The notes under the pieces are model-generated. The model worked only from the letters and a program-made list of their open reading frames with translations. It was not told where the DNA came from and ran no database searches. This document shows, piece after piece, positions 24,501-35,524 of a stretch of DNA of 64,000 nt. This DNA comes from Gonatopus flavifemur (lineage: Eukaryota > Arthropoda > Insecta > Hymenoptera > Dryinidae), in assembly GCA_018340375.1 (NCBI GenBank), contig JAFFJZ010000055.1, forward strand, positions 372,001 through 436,000. The letters run 5' to 3'. Positions within the stretch are counted from its first letter, which is position 1, and every line of letters starts with the position of its first letter. The position numbers were made by a program, and so were the translations under genes.

Positions 24501-27500
24501 GTTTCTTTTCGGAAACTCTCTTAGGAACATCCGTAATCAAATTATATCTGTTCACCTTTGTACATTACGGGTTTCTCTTCGAGAACTCTCGTAGAAACAT
24601 CCGTAATCAAATTATATCTGTTCACCTTTGTACATTACGAGTTTCTTTCCAGAAACTCTCGTAGAAACATCCGTAATCAAATTATATATGTTCACCTTTG
24701 TACATTACGGGTTTCTTTTCGAAAACTCTCGTAGGAACATCCGTAATCAAATTATATCTGTTCACCTTTGTACATTACGAGTTTCTTTTCAAAAACTCTC
24801 GTAGAAATATCTGTGATAAACGTGTATCTGGCTTTTCACTCTTTGTACATTATGAGTTCCTTTTCGAGAACTCTTGTAGAAACATCCGTAATCAAATTAT
24901 ATCTGTTCACCTTTGTACATTACGGGTTTCTTTTCGAAAACTCTCGTAGGAACATCCGTAATCAAATTATATCTGTTCACCTTTGTACATTACGAGTTTC
25001 TTTTCAAAAACTCTCGTAGAAATATCTGCAATGAACGTATATCTGGCTTTTGACTCTTTGTACATTACGGGTTCCTTTTCGAGAACTCTCGTAGAAACAT
25101 CCGTAATCAAATTATATATGTTCACCTTTGTACATTACGGGTTTCTCTTCGAGAACTCTCGTAGAAACATCCGTCATCAAATTATATCTGTTCACCTTTG
25201 TACATTACGAGTTTCTTTCCAGAAACTCTCGTAGAAACATCCGTAATCAAATTATATATGTTCACCTTTGTACATTACGGGTTTCTTTTCGAAAACTCTC
25301 CTAGAAATATCTGTGATAAACGTGTATCTGGCTTTTCACTCTTTGTACATTATGAGTTTCTTTTCGAAAACTCTCGTAGGAACATCCGTAATCAAATTTC
25401 ATCTGTTCACCTTTGTACATTACGGGTCTCTTTCCGAAAACTCTCGTAGACACATCCGTAATCAAATTATATCTGTTCACCTTTGTACATTACGAGTTTC
25501 TTTTCAAAAACTCTCGTAGAAATATCTGCAATGAACGTATATCGGGCTTTTCACTCTTTGTACATTACGAGTTCCTTTTCGAGAACTCTTGTAGGAACAT
25601 CCGTAATCAAATTTCATCTGTTCACCTTTGTACATTACGGGTCTCTTTCCGAAAACTCTCGTAGACACATCCGTAATCAAATTATATCTGTTCACCTTTG
25701 TACATTACGAGTTTCTTTTCAAAAACTCTCGTAGAAATATCTGCAATGAACGTATATCGGGCTTTTCACTCTTTGTACATTACGAGTTCCTTTTCGAGAA
25801 CTCTTGTAGGAACATCCGTAATCAAATTTCATCTGTTCACCTTTGTACATTACGGGTCTCTTTCCGAAAACTCTCGTAGACACATCCGTAATCAAATTAT
25901 ATCTGTTCACCTTTGTACATTACGAGTTTCTTTTCAAAAACTCTCGTAGAAATATCTGCAATGAACGTATATCGGGCTTTTCACTCTTTGTACATTACGA
26001 GTTCCTTTTCGAGAACTCTTGTAGGAACATCCGTAATCAAATTTCATCTGTTCACCTTTGTACATTACGGGTCTCTTTCCGAAAACTCTCGTAGACACAT
26101 CCGTAATCAAATTATATCTGTTCACCTTTGTACATTACGAGTTTCTTTTCAAAAACTCTCGTAGAAATATCTGCAATGAACGTATATCTGGCTTTTCACT
26201 CTTTGTACATTACGGGTTCCTTCTCGAGAACTCTCGTAGACACATCCGTGATCAAATTATATCTGTTCACCTTTGTACATTACGAGTTGCTTTTCAAAAA
26301 CTCTCGTAGAAATATCTGCAATGAACGTATATCTGGCTTTTCACTCTTTGTACATTACGGGTTTCTTTTCGGAAACTCTCTTAGGAACATCCGTAATCAA
26401 ATTATATCTGTTCACCTTTGTACATTACGGGTTTCTCTTCGAGAACTCTCGTAGAAACATCCGTAATCAAATTATATCTGTTCACCTTTGTACATTACGG
26501 GTTTCTTTTCGAAAACTCTCGTAGAAATATCTGTGATAAACGTGTATCTGGCTTTTCACTCTTTGTACATTATGAGTTCCTTTTCGAGAACTCTTGTAGA
26601 AACATCCGTAATCAAATTATATCTGTTCACCTTTGTACATTACGGGTTTCTTTTCGAAAACTCTCGTAGAAATATCTGCAATGAACGTATATCTGGCTTT
26701 TCACTCTTTGTACATTACGAGTTCCTTTTCGAGAACTCTTGTAGAAACATCCGTAATCAAATTATATCTGTTCACCTTTGTACATTACGGGTTTCTTTTC
26801 GAAAACTCTCGTAGGAACATCCGTAATCAAATTATATCTGTTCACCTTTGTACATTACGAGTTTCTTTTCAAAAACTCTCGTAGAAATATCTGCAATGAA
26901 CGTATATCTGGCTTTTGACTCTTTGTACATTACGGGTTCCTTTTCGAGAACTCTCGTAGAAACATCCGTAATCAAATTATATATGTTCACCTTTGTACAT
27001 TACGGGTTTCTCTTCGAGAACTCTCGTAGAAACATCCGTAATCAAATTATATCTGTTCACCTTTGTACATTACGAGTTTCTTTCCAGAAACTCTCGTAGA
27101 AACATCCGTAATCAAATTATATATGTTCACCTTTGTACATTACGGGTTTCTTTTCGAAAACTCTCGTAGAAATATCTGTGATAAACGTGTATCTGGCTTT
27201 TCACTCTTTGTACATTATGAGTTTCTTTTCGAAAACTCTCGTAGGAACATCCGTAATCAAATTTCATCTGTTCACCTTTGTACATTACGGGTCTCTTTCC
27301 GAAAACTCTCGTAGACACATCCGTAATCAAATTATATCTGTTCACCTTTGTACATTACGAGTTTCTTTTCAAAAACTCTCGTAGAAATATCTGCAATGAA
27401 CGTATATCGGGCTTTTCACTCTTTGTACATTACGAGTTCCTTTTCGAGAACTCTTGTAGGAACATCCGTAATCAAATTTCATCTGTTCACCTTTGTACAT

Positions 27501-29108
27501 TACGGGTCTCTTTCCGAAAACTCTCGTAGACACATCCGTAATCAAATTATATCTGTTCACCTTTGTACATTACGAGTTTCTTTTCAAAAACTCTCGTAGA
27601 AATATCTGCAATGAACGTATATCGGGCTTTTCACTCTTTGTACATTACGAGTTCCTTTTCGAGAACTCTTGTAGGAACATCCGTAATCAAATTTCATCTG
27701 TTCACCTTTGTACATCACGGGTCTCTTTCCGAAAACTCTCGTAGACACATCCGTAATCAAATTATATCTGTTCACCTTTGTACATTACGAGTTTCTTTTC
27801 AAAAACTCTCGTAGAAATATCTGCAATGAACGTATATCTGGCTTTTGACTCTTTGTACATTACGGGTTCCTTTTCGAGAACTCTCGTAGAAACATCCGTA
27901 ATCAAATTATATCTGTTCACCTTTGTACATTACGAGTTTCTGTCCAGAAACTCTCGTAGAAACATCCGTAATCAAATTATATATGTTCACCTTTGTACAT
28001 TACGGGTTTCTTTTCGAAAACTCTCGTAGAAATATCTGTGATAAACGTGTATCTGGCTTTTCACTCTTTGTACATTATGAGTTCCTTTTCGAGAACTCTT
28101 GTAGAAACATCCGTAATCAAATTATATCTGTTCACCTTTGTACATTACGGGTTTCTTTTCGAAAACTCTCGTAGAAATATCTGCAATGAACGTATATCTG
28201 GCTTTTCACTCTTTGTACATTACGAGTTCCTTTTCGAGAACTCTTGTAGAAACATCCGTAATCAAATTATATCTGTTCACCTTTGTACATTACGGGTTTC
28301 TTTTCGAAAACTCTCGTAGAAATATCTGCAATGAACGTATATCTGGCTTTTCACTCTTTGTACATTACGAGTTCCTTTTCGAGAACTCTTGTAGAAACAT
28401 CCGTAAACAAATTATATCTGTTCACCTTTGTACATTACGAGTTGCTTTTCAAAAACTCTCGTAGAAATATCTGCAATGAACGTGTATCTGGCTTTTCACT
28501 CTTTGTACATTACGGGTTCCTTTTCGAGAACTCTCGTAGGCACATCCGTAATCAAATTATATCTGTTCACCTTTGTACATTACGGGTTTCTCTTCGAGAA
28601 CTCTTGTAGAAACATCCGTAATCAAATTATATATGTTCACCTTTGTACATTACGGGTTTCTTTTCGAAAACTCTCGTAGAAATATCTGTGATAAACGTGT
28701 ATCTGGCTTTTCACTCTTTGTACATTACGAGTTCCTCTTCGAGAACTCTTGTAGAAACATCCGTAATCAAATTATATCTGTTCACCTTTGTACATTACGG
28801 GTTTCTTATCGAAAACTCTCGTAGGAACATCCGTAATCAAATTATATCTGTTCACCTTCGTACATTACGAGTTTCTTTTCAAAAACTCTCGTAGAAATAT
28901 CTGCAATGAACGTATATCGGGCTTTTCACTCTTTCTACATTACGAGTTCCTCTTCGAGAACTCTTGTAGAAACATCCGTAATCAAATTATATCTGTTCAC
29001 CTTTGTACATTACGAGTTTCTTTCCGGAAACTCTCGTAGACACATCCGTAATCAAATTATATCTGTGCACCTTGGTACGTTACGAGTTGCTTCTCGAGAA
29101 CTCTCGTA
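12598..29108 (+). repeat. Satellite array of 70-bp and 75-bp monomers, mainly 215-bp higher-order unit
   Basis: About 16.5 kb of tandem repeats (roughly 220 monomers after removing the 719-bp insertion) begin near 12598 and stop abruptly at 29108. Two related monomers alternate. The 70-bp type contains AACATCCGTAATCAAATTAT and GTTCACCTTTGTACATTACG. The 75-bp type contains AATATCTGCAATGAACGTAT and GGCTTTTCACTCTTTGTACA. Both end in a shared CGAGTTcctttTCGAGAACTCTCGTAG-like block. The commonest order is 70+70+75 = 215 bp; 145-bp (70+75) and longer variants also occur. Monomer length is kept almost perfectly; one 1-base loss is seen near 20417. The repeated frames of 63-156 codons on both strands reflect the period and show no sign of being genes. 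Confidence 0.97.
12755..13473. mobile_element. hAT-like non-autonomous element inside the satellite
   Basis: Its terminal repeats are (T/C)AGGGGTGTGCGAG, and it is flanked by an exact 8-bp duplication GTAATAAA (12747-12754 and 13474-13481). Removing the element and one duplicate restores a normal 75-bp satellite monomer (CTGTAATAAACGTATATCTGG), which proves the boundaries. Beside each terminus is a tract of tandem GGGTC/GACCC pentamers in inverse orientation. The AT-rich middle has no transposase. The 8-bp duplication and terminal sequence fit the hAT superfamily. It shares termini with 48392-48772. Confidence 0.9.
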
Positions 29109-29197
29109 CAGGGTACCCAAGGTCCAACGCATAGAATAAAACCGCGAGCGCCCGCGCCATCTGGGAGTGGAGCGGCATAAAATAGGAACTAATGGTC
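29109..29197 (+). repeat. Left TIR of the THAP element
   Basis: The inverse of 32519-32607 over 89 bases. It includes a GC-rich core CCGCGAGCGCCCGCGCCATC. Confidence 0.9.
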
Positions 29198-29388
29198 ACA
29201 TATACATACGCATCCGTGTACATGTATCTCAGTGCCGGTGCCACAATTATCCCGGGCCCCGGTATGAACATTTTTATTTTTTCAATTTTTATAAAAATAT
29301 AGGATTGAATGGAAATTTTTGGAGACCGCTGCTGTAATGTATGGACTAAACAACAAGGAGTTTTTTCAAACGAGAAATAATGAAGTCG

Positions 29389-29960
29389 TGATGGTTGAAA
29401 AATTCCACCTCGAAATTTTACTAAGTGCTGGAATAAACTGATGGAAAATTAAAAAAATTCATTCACAAATCATATATACCAATCGATTCAGAATCTTTCG
29501 AGATGGAAAATGAAGAGCACTTTATAGGATGGTTTTTTAAAAAATTCCACCTCGAAATTTTACTAAGTGCTGGAATAAACTGATGGAAAATTAAAATTCA
29601 TTCACAAATCATATATACCAATCGATTCAGAATCTTTCGAGGTGAAAAATGAACAGCACTTGATAGGATGGTTTTTTAAAAAATTCCACCTCGTAATTTT
29701 ACCAAGTGCTGGAATAAACTGATGGAAAATTAAAAATTCATTCACAAATCATATATACCAATCGATTCAGAATCTTTCGAGATGAAAAATGAACAGCACT
29801 CTATAGGATGGTTTTTTAAAAAATTCGCCTCGAAATTTTACCAAGTGCTGGAATAAATTGATGGAAAATTTCAGAAATGTGTTCACATATTATACATACC
29901 AAGCGATTCAGAATCCTTCGAAATGAAAAATGAAGAGCACTTTATAGGAACGTTTTTTTT
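29389..29960. repeat. Four subterminal direct repeats of about 140 bp
   Basis: Copies begin with ATTCCACCTCGAAATTTTAC near 29402, 29544, 29683 and 29823 (spacing 139-142). They continue through AAGTGCTGGAATAAACTGAT and ACCAATCGATTCAGAATC. The last copy is more diverged. Subterminal arrays like this often hold transposase-binding sites. Confidence 0.85.
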
Positions 29961-30248
29961 CCGAGTCATATATGCTGGAACTATACAAAAATTCTTTTCA
30001 TGAAAGTTTAGGTAGTTTTCTGAAACGAATTCAAAATAAAGCATAGAACATGTATTTAGTAATGTCTCAGTATCCTAAAAGAAATTTATTTTGACAAAAT
30101 CAAACGATTCAATTAAAAAATATACAGATTTACAAGGTGATTGTTTTGTATATACATAATGTTGTATACATGATTGACATACATAAATACATAGATACAT
30201 ACATACAAACATACACATAACCATACATAAATAATCACATATTTTTTT

Positions 30249-31315
30249 GCACTCTGATATTACTATGAACTATTGGCACGATAGATACTTATAAGGGATA
30301 GATTGTCACAAATTATTTAGAAATAACTTCATTGAACTATGCATGTAGTTATAAATAATTATATATGAAAAAATTATTAGCTCCATTTGCAAGAATCAGA
30401 ATCAATTGAATATTTATATTGTTGCATGTGGGGTAAGGTAGTGAAGAAAATTGCCTGTGCTTGTAATTTGAGAGATGATTTTCTAACGTTAAGAATCTCA
30501 CACTCTATTTATAAGTACATGTGCCATTCAATGAAGTTATGTACAAATATTTTTTGTAATCGAATCGCAGTCAAGTATCCATCATGCCAATTGTCTGAAA
30601 GAATGTATTATCATTACCACTTTTATACATCTCTGATGATTTCTCAAACGGTCATCAAGTCACATGGAATGATAGTATTTTCCCAATCAACAATCTGTAT
30701 GAAATGGCATGACCAGCCACTTTGTTGAAATAAATGCCTTGCGAATAAGAAGTAGGTATCCACAAAACTTGAGACGATAAAGAAATTGATCTATATATTG
30801 GGAGCGCTGTGAGTTTCCTTTACTCTGACTACCATGAACCATCCATCGTGCCAATAGTTCATAGTAATATCAGAGTGCAGAAAACTTACTGCGCTCCCAA
30901 GCTATAAGTCAATTTCTCTATCGTCTCAAGTTTTGTGGATACCTACTTCTTATTTGCAAAGCATTTATTTCAACAAAGTGGCTGGTTGTGCCATTTCATA
31001 CAGATTGTTGATTGGGAAAATACTATCATTCCATGTGACTTGATGACCGTTTGAAAAATCATCAGAGGTGTACAAAAGTGGTAATGATCGTACATTCTTT
31101 CAGACAGTTGGCATGATGGATACTTGACTGTGATTTGATTCCAAAAAAATATTTGTTCACAACTTCATTGAATGACACATGTAGTTATAAATAGAGTGTG
31201 AGATTCTTACCGTTAGAAAAATCATCTCTCAAATTACAAGCACAGGGAATTTCGTTCACTACTATACCTCACATGCAACAATATAAATATTCAATTGATT
31301 CTGATTCTTGTATAT
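30249..31315. repeat. Large hairpin (inverted repeat) inside the THAP element
   Basis: The sequence at 30387-30816 recurs inverted at about 30880-31312. A further short pair, GCACTCTGATATTACTATGA at 30250 and its inverse ending near 30889, overlaps the loop. The left arm is open for 113 codons on the plus strand (30387-30728). The right arm carries the same coding-like trace on the minus strand with a stop and a splice-donor-like GGTAAG. Confidence 0.8.
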
Positions 31316-31379
31316 ACCTTTAATGTTTATTTTTTCATGCATCATCATAATATTTCAAGAAAGAATCCTGACACTTACC

Positions 31380-31690
31380 GTTGAATGATTGAGGTTCTAA
31401 ATGTACTGCTTCATCCTTTTGTCCTGGATGGCTGATTCCTCTTGATGATTCTCCAGTTGGAGTCGCAGTGTCATCAACATTTCCTTCTGCGATGCTAATC
31501 TCCATGGTGTCTCCCATGTCCATCGCTGTTGATGCCGATGGCAGTGAATGGTCTGCTGGCTGGATTCGCTGTACTCCTATCGTAGGATGAATGGTCTGCG
31601 AAGTAGTTGACTGCATTCCGTCTATCCTTTTACGTCTTCCTGCACATTCCTCCTTGTACCTATCCACATATACAGAGGCGTCAATGGGTG
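31380..31690 (-). pseudogene. THAP-domain gene, exon 2
   Basis: The exon begins after a good acceptor (TTTCTTTCAG, AG at 31691-31692) and ends at a strong donor (GTAAGT at 31374-31379). It encodes a basic KEECAGRRKR segment followed by a low-complexity Ser/Thr/Asp-rich stretch. No further domain is seen, and the next exon could not be identified with confidence. It might fall in the right arm of the hairpin near 31300-31205, where another coding-like trace occurs. Confidence 0.5.
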
Positions 31691-31888
31691 CTGAAAGAAA
31701 TGGAAGAATTGGATTACAAAATTGCATGTGTTATGACTATTTGTTTTTCAAGTCATAATTCAATAAATTTATGCAATTTATTGAACACATGACAAATAAA
31801 TAATGATTTCATTACCAATTTATTATTATTCATTTATGAATTCACATTCTAGTAAAAATATAAAGACATAAAAAAATGGGGAACATAC

Positions 31889-32104
31889 CTGGTAAGTTTA
31901 ATGTTGGTATCGCAGACTGTCTCAATCGATGTGCCAAAAGGTACTTCTCCTCGAAATGGGTTGCACACATAGTTCTGAACTGCAACTTGTTGGGAGGAAG
32001 ATCCATTTGACTACACGTTCAAAATGGACAGATGGATTAGGGAATTTGAAAAATCTCTCCACCTCCCTCGAACAAGTTGCTACAGCACACGTTTTCTTCG
32101 ACAT
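31889..32104 (-). pseudogene. THAP-domain gene, exon 1 (frameshifted)
   Basis: The frame from ATG at 32104 opens with K-x-CAVATCS and then FFKFP and W, the first half of a THAP zinc finger (C-x4-C). About one base near 32000-32005 appears missing. In the next frame the domain continues with CATHF (the C-x2-H pair) and a Leu/Arg-rich helix, and runs to an intron donor GTATGT at 31888. THAP fingers bind short DNA sites and occur in P-type transposases and host regulators. The location between 89-bp TIRs makes a transposon origin likely. Confidence 0.7.
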
Positions 32105-32518
32105 CTTGTAACCTGGAAATCAAAATGTGTCATAATTATTTTATTCAATTTTATTGACCTGTTTAATGAAAATGAAATATTTTCATATACATAAAGTTTA
32201 TGTTATGTACTATCATGAAATAATAAATTTACTAACCTGCAAAGTAGAAACAAAGTTGGTCAAATCAGCGGTATTCGTTGATGATTCTCTTTGAAATGAT
32301 ATTTTATTTATTCCTCCGGGTTCACCCTATTCATGCGTACACTTTTCCAGTTTATTATATATTTTATCTTCACACTTTTTCACTTTTAAAACTTGGTGTT
32401 GACATACACGTCTACTTTATTTAAATACATATACACACCGCAACACGGCGGCCTAAAAATCACACGGGCATATAATTTTGTTGTGTGCACACATATGTAC
32501 CTATACGCATGTATTAGA

Positions 32519-32607
32519 GACCACTAGTTCCTATTTCATGCCGCTCCACTCCCAGATGGCGCGGGCGCTCGCGGTTTTATTCTATGCGTTGGACCTTGGG
32601 TACCCTG
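32519..32607 (-). repeat. Right TIR of the THAP element
   Basis: The inverse of 29109-29197. The match ends precisely at GACCA near 32519 on the inner side. Confidence 0.9.
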
Positions 32608-32674
32608 AGGTAAAGGTAATTGGAAAAATCAAGTCACAATATTTGAGGAATGCAACCATTTCTCCGCGTATATC

Positions 32675-33035
32675 CCCATACAGCACCACAGATCTCAGTA
32701 ATGTCTCAATTACATTTCGATCTTTCACCTTCATCACATTTCAGTATATTTTCCCAGAAATATTTCAAAAATCTGTCAATTGAAATGTTACCTATTTGCA
32801 ATGTCTCAGATATATTACGAGACAAACATTACAATGAAATATTTCATAAATATTCTTGGAATATTGCAGAAATAATTCAGAAATATTGCATTGAAATGTA
32901 AGATTAGCGGACATTGCAATATTTCTGAAGAGACTTTGAAACCTCGGTGTGACATACAGCAATGCCATAGAAATATTTCAATGTTTCAGATGTTAGATTT
33001 CTGCAATCTTAATGAAGTCTTCGGTGCTGTGTGGG
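32675..33035. mobile_element. TIR element with CCCAYACAGCACC ends
   Basis: It starts CCCATACAGCACCACAGA and ends with the inverse of CCCACACAGCACCGAAGA. The interior is rich in repeated AAATATTTC/GAAATATT-type words. A related start, CCCAGACAGCACCGAAAG, occurs at 36311. No target duplication could be fixed. Confidence 0.5.
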
Positions 33036-33069
33036 TCATAAGCCTTTGCTATTATGAGTCTTTGCTTCG

Positions 33070-33300
33070 TCCATGAATATTATTCTCAAATCTGAAAATC
33101 TGAAAAAAAACCACAGTTTTCACAATGTAAAAGTACCAAGTTGTTTACAACTCTCAAATGTTGGTACGTGATTTTTCAATTATATTCATTTTTCAAATCC
33201 ATTCATTATAGTGATGCAATAAGAATTATTAACACAGTGGTTATAAATGCTTCTTCCCCATGACATAACGACGAATTTGTCCATGGCTAAATGACAAAAC
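33070..33300 (+). repeat. Direct-repeat copy of the sequence flanking the 34507 MITE
   Basis: It is homologous, in the same orientation, to 34385-34506 joined to 34721-34840. It contains the uninterrupted equivalent of the insertion site of the 206-bp MITE. A related reversed fragment of the neighbouring hairpin family lies at about 33560-33670. Confidence 0.65.
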
Positions 33301-33863
33301 CCCCCACAAACATGACTGCAGGCGTTCTAAAGGGCCAGTAATGGCTCTTCAAAGGCATTGGAGGACCATCAACGGGCCATTGAAACGCCATTGATCATTG
33401 TTTGTAGCGACTGGATTAACAACTTGAATATCCAAAGTTCCCTGCTGAAGAAACATTTTTTTGATCATAAGAATTTATTATGAATATTTTCATATTAAAT
33501 CATACATCAAATAAGGACTGATTTGTTTATGATTATGTTTAACTCGGCGGATTCCATAAAAATTCATGGCGAATCATAAGCACAATGCCATGAAATTTTA
33601 TATCTCAATCATGTATGACCGAACTATCCTTTTATTAATTACCATGAGACTTTGTCCGGGTTAATTCATTCTGGTGAGATTTTTTACAATATTATCACGA
33701 TGTGTAATACAAGTAAAAATTAGTGAATTACTTTTTTCTCAATTTTTCATCCTCCATGGTATCAAAAATTTTACAATGGAATAAAAAAAATCGTTTCAGG
33801 GTTGTAAACGCAACTACAATGATATGATTTTATTTATGATCATCAAAAAAAATATATTACTTT

Positions 33864-35122
33864 GGTTAAAGCCACATAGCGATTCATAAAAGACTCATCC
33901 GATCATGAAAAATTGTGGATTCTGCGACGGGATATTCATAAGTGAGCTATGAAATTTTATGAAATTGTGTTTACGGTACACTATGAATCTATATGGAACA
34001 TTCATAGTCAAATATATGAACAATCATAGAAAATCAGTGCTGATTATGATTCAATATGAAAATTCATTCAATTATGATTCATTATAAAAATTGAGATTTA
34101 AAAAAATTCATAAATGCTAAAAGGTTCAGGGAAAAAAATTTTCCCTCTGCCGGGTTTGAACGTAGGTCCTTTTAGACAGCATTCTGCTGACTTGTCATTG
34201 AGGCATGGACCGGTTTGTTAACAAATAATGGGAAAGAAGTGTTTATAAGGGCTGTATGAATCTTCCTTTTCGCATTGCTGAAACGGATGAATTCCAAGAA
34301 TGAATATTATTGGAAAAACCATATGAGAGGATTTGAGAGATATGAAAAATTTTTCTCGTATATTGGCAGTTGTTTGTTTTGCTGATGAAGATTATTCTAA
34401 AATCTGAAAATTTTCAAAGAACCGCAGTTGTGACGATCTGAAGCAAGTTATTTACAACTCTCAAATCCTCGTTCATGATTTTTCAAATGATATCCATATT
34501 TTGAATCAGTGATCTCAGAATGCGGGAGCTGGCGGCCCCCACCGCGCGGTCGGTGGGACACTAATACTGTTTCACCGCGTGTCCGTGTGAGCAAAGAAAG
34601 TCTATATTCTCTAGACTTGCTTTCCTTCTCATACGGACGCGCGGTGAGACAGTGTTAGTGTCCCACCGACCGCGTGGTGGGGGCCACCAGCTCCCGCATT
34701 CTGAGATGACTGTTTTGAATTCATCTATTACAGCAATGCGATTAGAATGGTTCACACGGCACTCATAAACACTTCTTTCCCAACATTTTATAACACGAAA
34801 AATCGGTCCATGACGCAATGACAAGTCAGCGAAATAGCAATTGAAAGAACCTACCTTCAATTTCAGTGGCGAGAAAATTTTTTTTCCCTCAACATTTAGT
34901 GTTTATGAATTTTTCTCATTATGAATTTTCATATTGAATCATAATCAGCATTGATTCTGAATTATTATTCATATGTTCAACTATCAATATTTCATACAGA
35001 TTCATAGTGTACCATAAGCACAATTTCATGAAATTTCATAGCTCACTTATGAATATCCTGTTGCAGAATCCATAATTTTTCATGAGCGAATGATTCTAAT
35101 GAATCGCTATGAGTCTTTAACC
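33864..35122. repeat. Long foldback element (arms of about 400-450 bp)
   Basis: The sequence from GGTTAAAGCCACATAGCG at 33864 is inverted at 34725-35122 (ending GCTATGAGTCTTTAACC). The arms run to about 34310 on the left. The loop region contains the 206-bp MITE. The arms are diverged by substitutions and small gaps. No reading frame is convincing. Confidence 0.7.
34507..34712. mobile_element. 206-bp palindromic hAT-like MITE
   Basis: It starts CAGTGATCTCAGAATGCGGG and ends with the inverse, with about 90-bp GC-rich arms and almost no loop. It is flanked by a perfect 8-bp duplication TTTTGAAT (34499-34506 and 34713-34720). A homologous uninterrupted site lies near 33205. Confidence 0.88.
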
Positions 35123-35363
35123 AGGTTAATATTAATGTGAATATGATATGATATGAACAAGAATACCCTAATAGCATACAATATTGTAAAATATCATCAA
35201 ATTTGCTGAAAATATTATAGAAATGTTATGTCATTCAATATCCCTATCATATTCTTATCATATTTAATAATATTTTCAAATATTATCTAGTATTAGATTA
35301 TGAATATGATTTCGAAATAGCAAATATGAGAAAATCATTTATAATCGTATTCCCGCATAAATA

Positions 35364-35450
35364 CCCCAAGAGGACACAAACCTCCAGGAACGTTCATTAA
35401 ATGTTCTTGGACGTTCGCGAACGTTCCTGAAGGTTTGTGTTCTCTTCAGG
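35364..35450. mobile_element. 87-bp palindromic MITE
   Basis: The inverted arms CCCCAAGAGGACACAAACC and CCTGAAGAGAACACAAACC flank AACGTTC repeats. TA occurs directly outside each end (35362-35363, 35451-35452), fitting a Tc1/mariner-type target. Confidence 0.6.
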
Positions 35451-35524
35451 TATCATTATAAAAAAATTAAATTCCGAACTTTTCGAAAAGTTATTCAGTC
35501 AAATATTATTCCGCAATTATAGTA

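Larger units (their letters stand above)
29109..32607. mobile_element. 3.5-kb TIR element carrying a THAP-domain gene
   Basis: Near-identical 89-bp inverted repeats (29109-29197 and 32519-32607, about three mismatches) start CAGGGTACCCAAGGTCCAAC and end sharply. No convincing target duplication is visible; the left end abuts the satellite array, while the right flank is not satellite. Inside are four direct repeats of about 140 bp, a large hairpin, and a minus-strand two-exon gene with a THAP zinc finger. THAP domains are the DNA-binding domains of P-element-type transposases, so a P-like origin is possible. No catalytic transposase domain was found. Confidence 0.75.

Noticed and set aside
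13644..29039. Dozens of recurring frames of 63-156 codons (MYITxFFSKTLVEIS..., MNRYNLITDVS...) on both strands of the satellite
   Set aside because: They follow the 215-bp repeat, overlap each other in two frames and on both strands, and share stops set by the monomer sequence. Nothing suggests a translated repeat protein.
12598..29108. A CRISPR array
   Set aside because: There are no unique spacers between conserved repeats. Units are contiguous related monomers of 70/75 bp, in a eukaryotic context.
34561..34860. Minus-strand 99-codon frame across the GC-rich palindrome
   Set aside because: It runs through the 206-bp MITE and its flank; the open frame is a by-product of GC-rich inverted arms.
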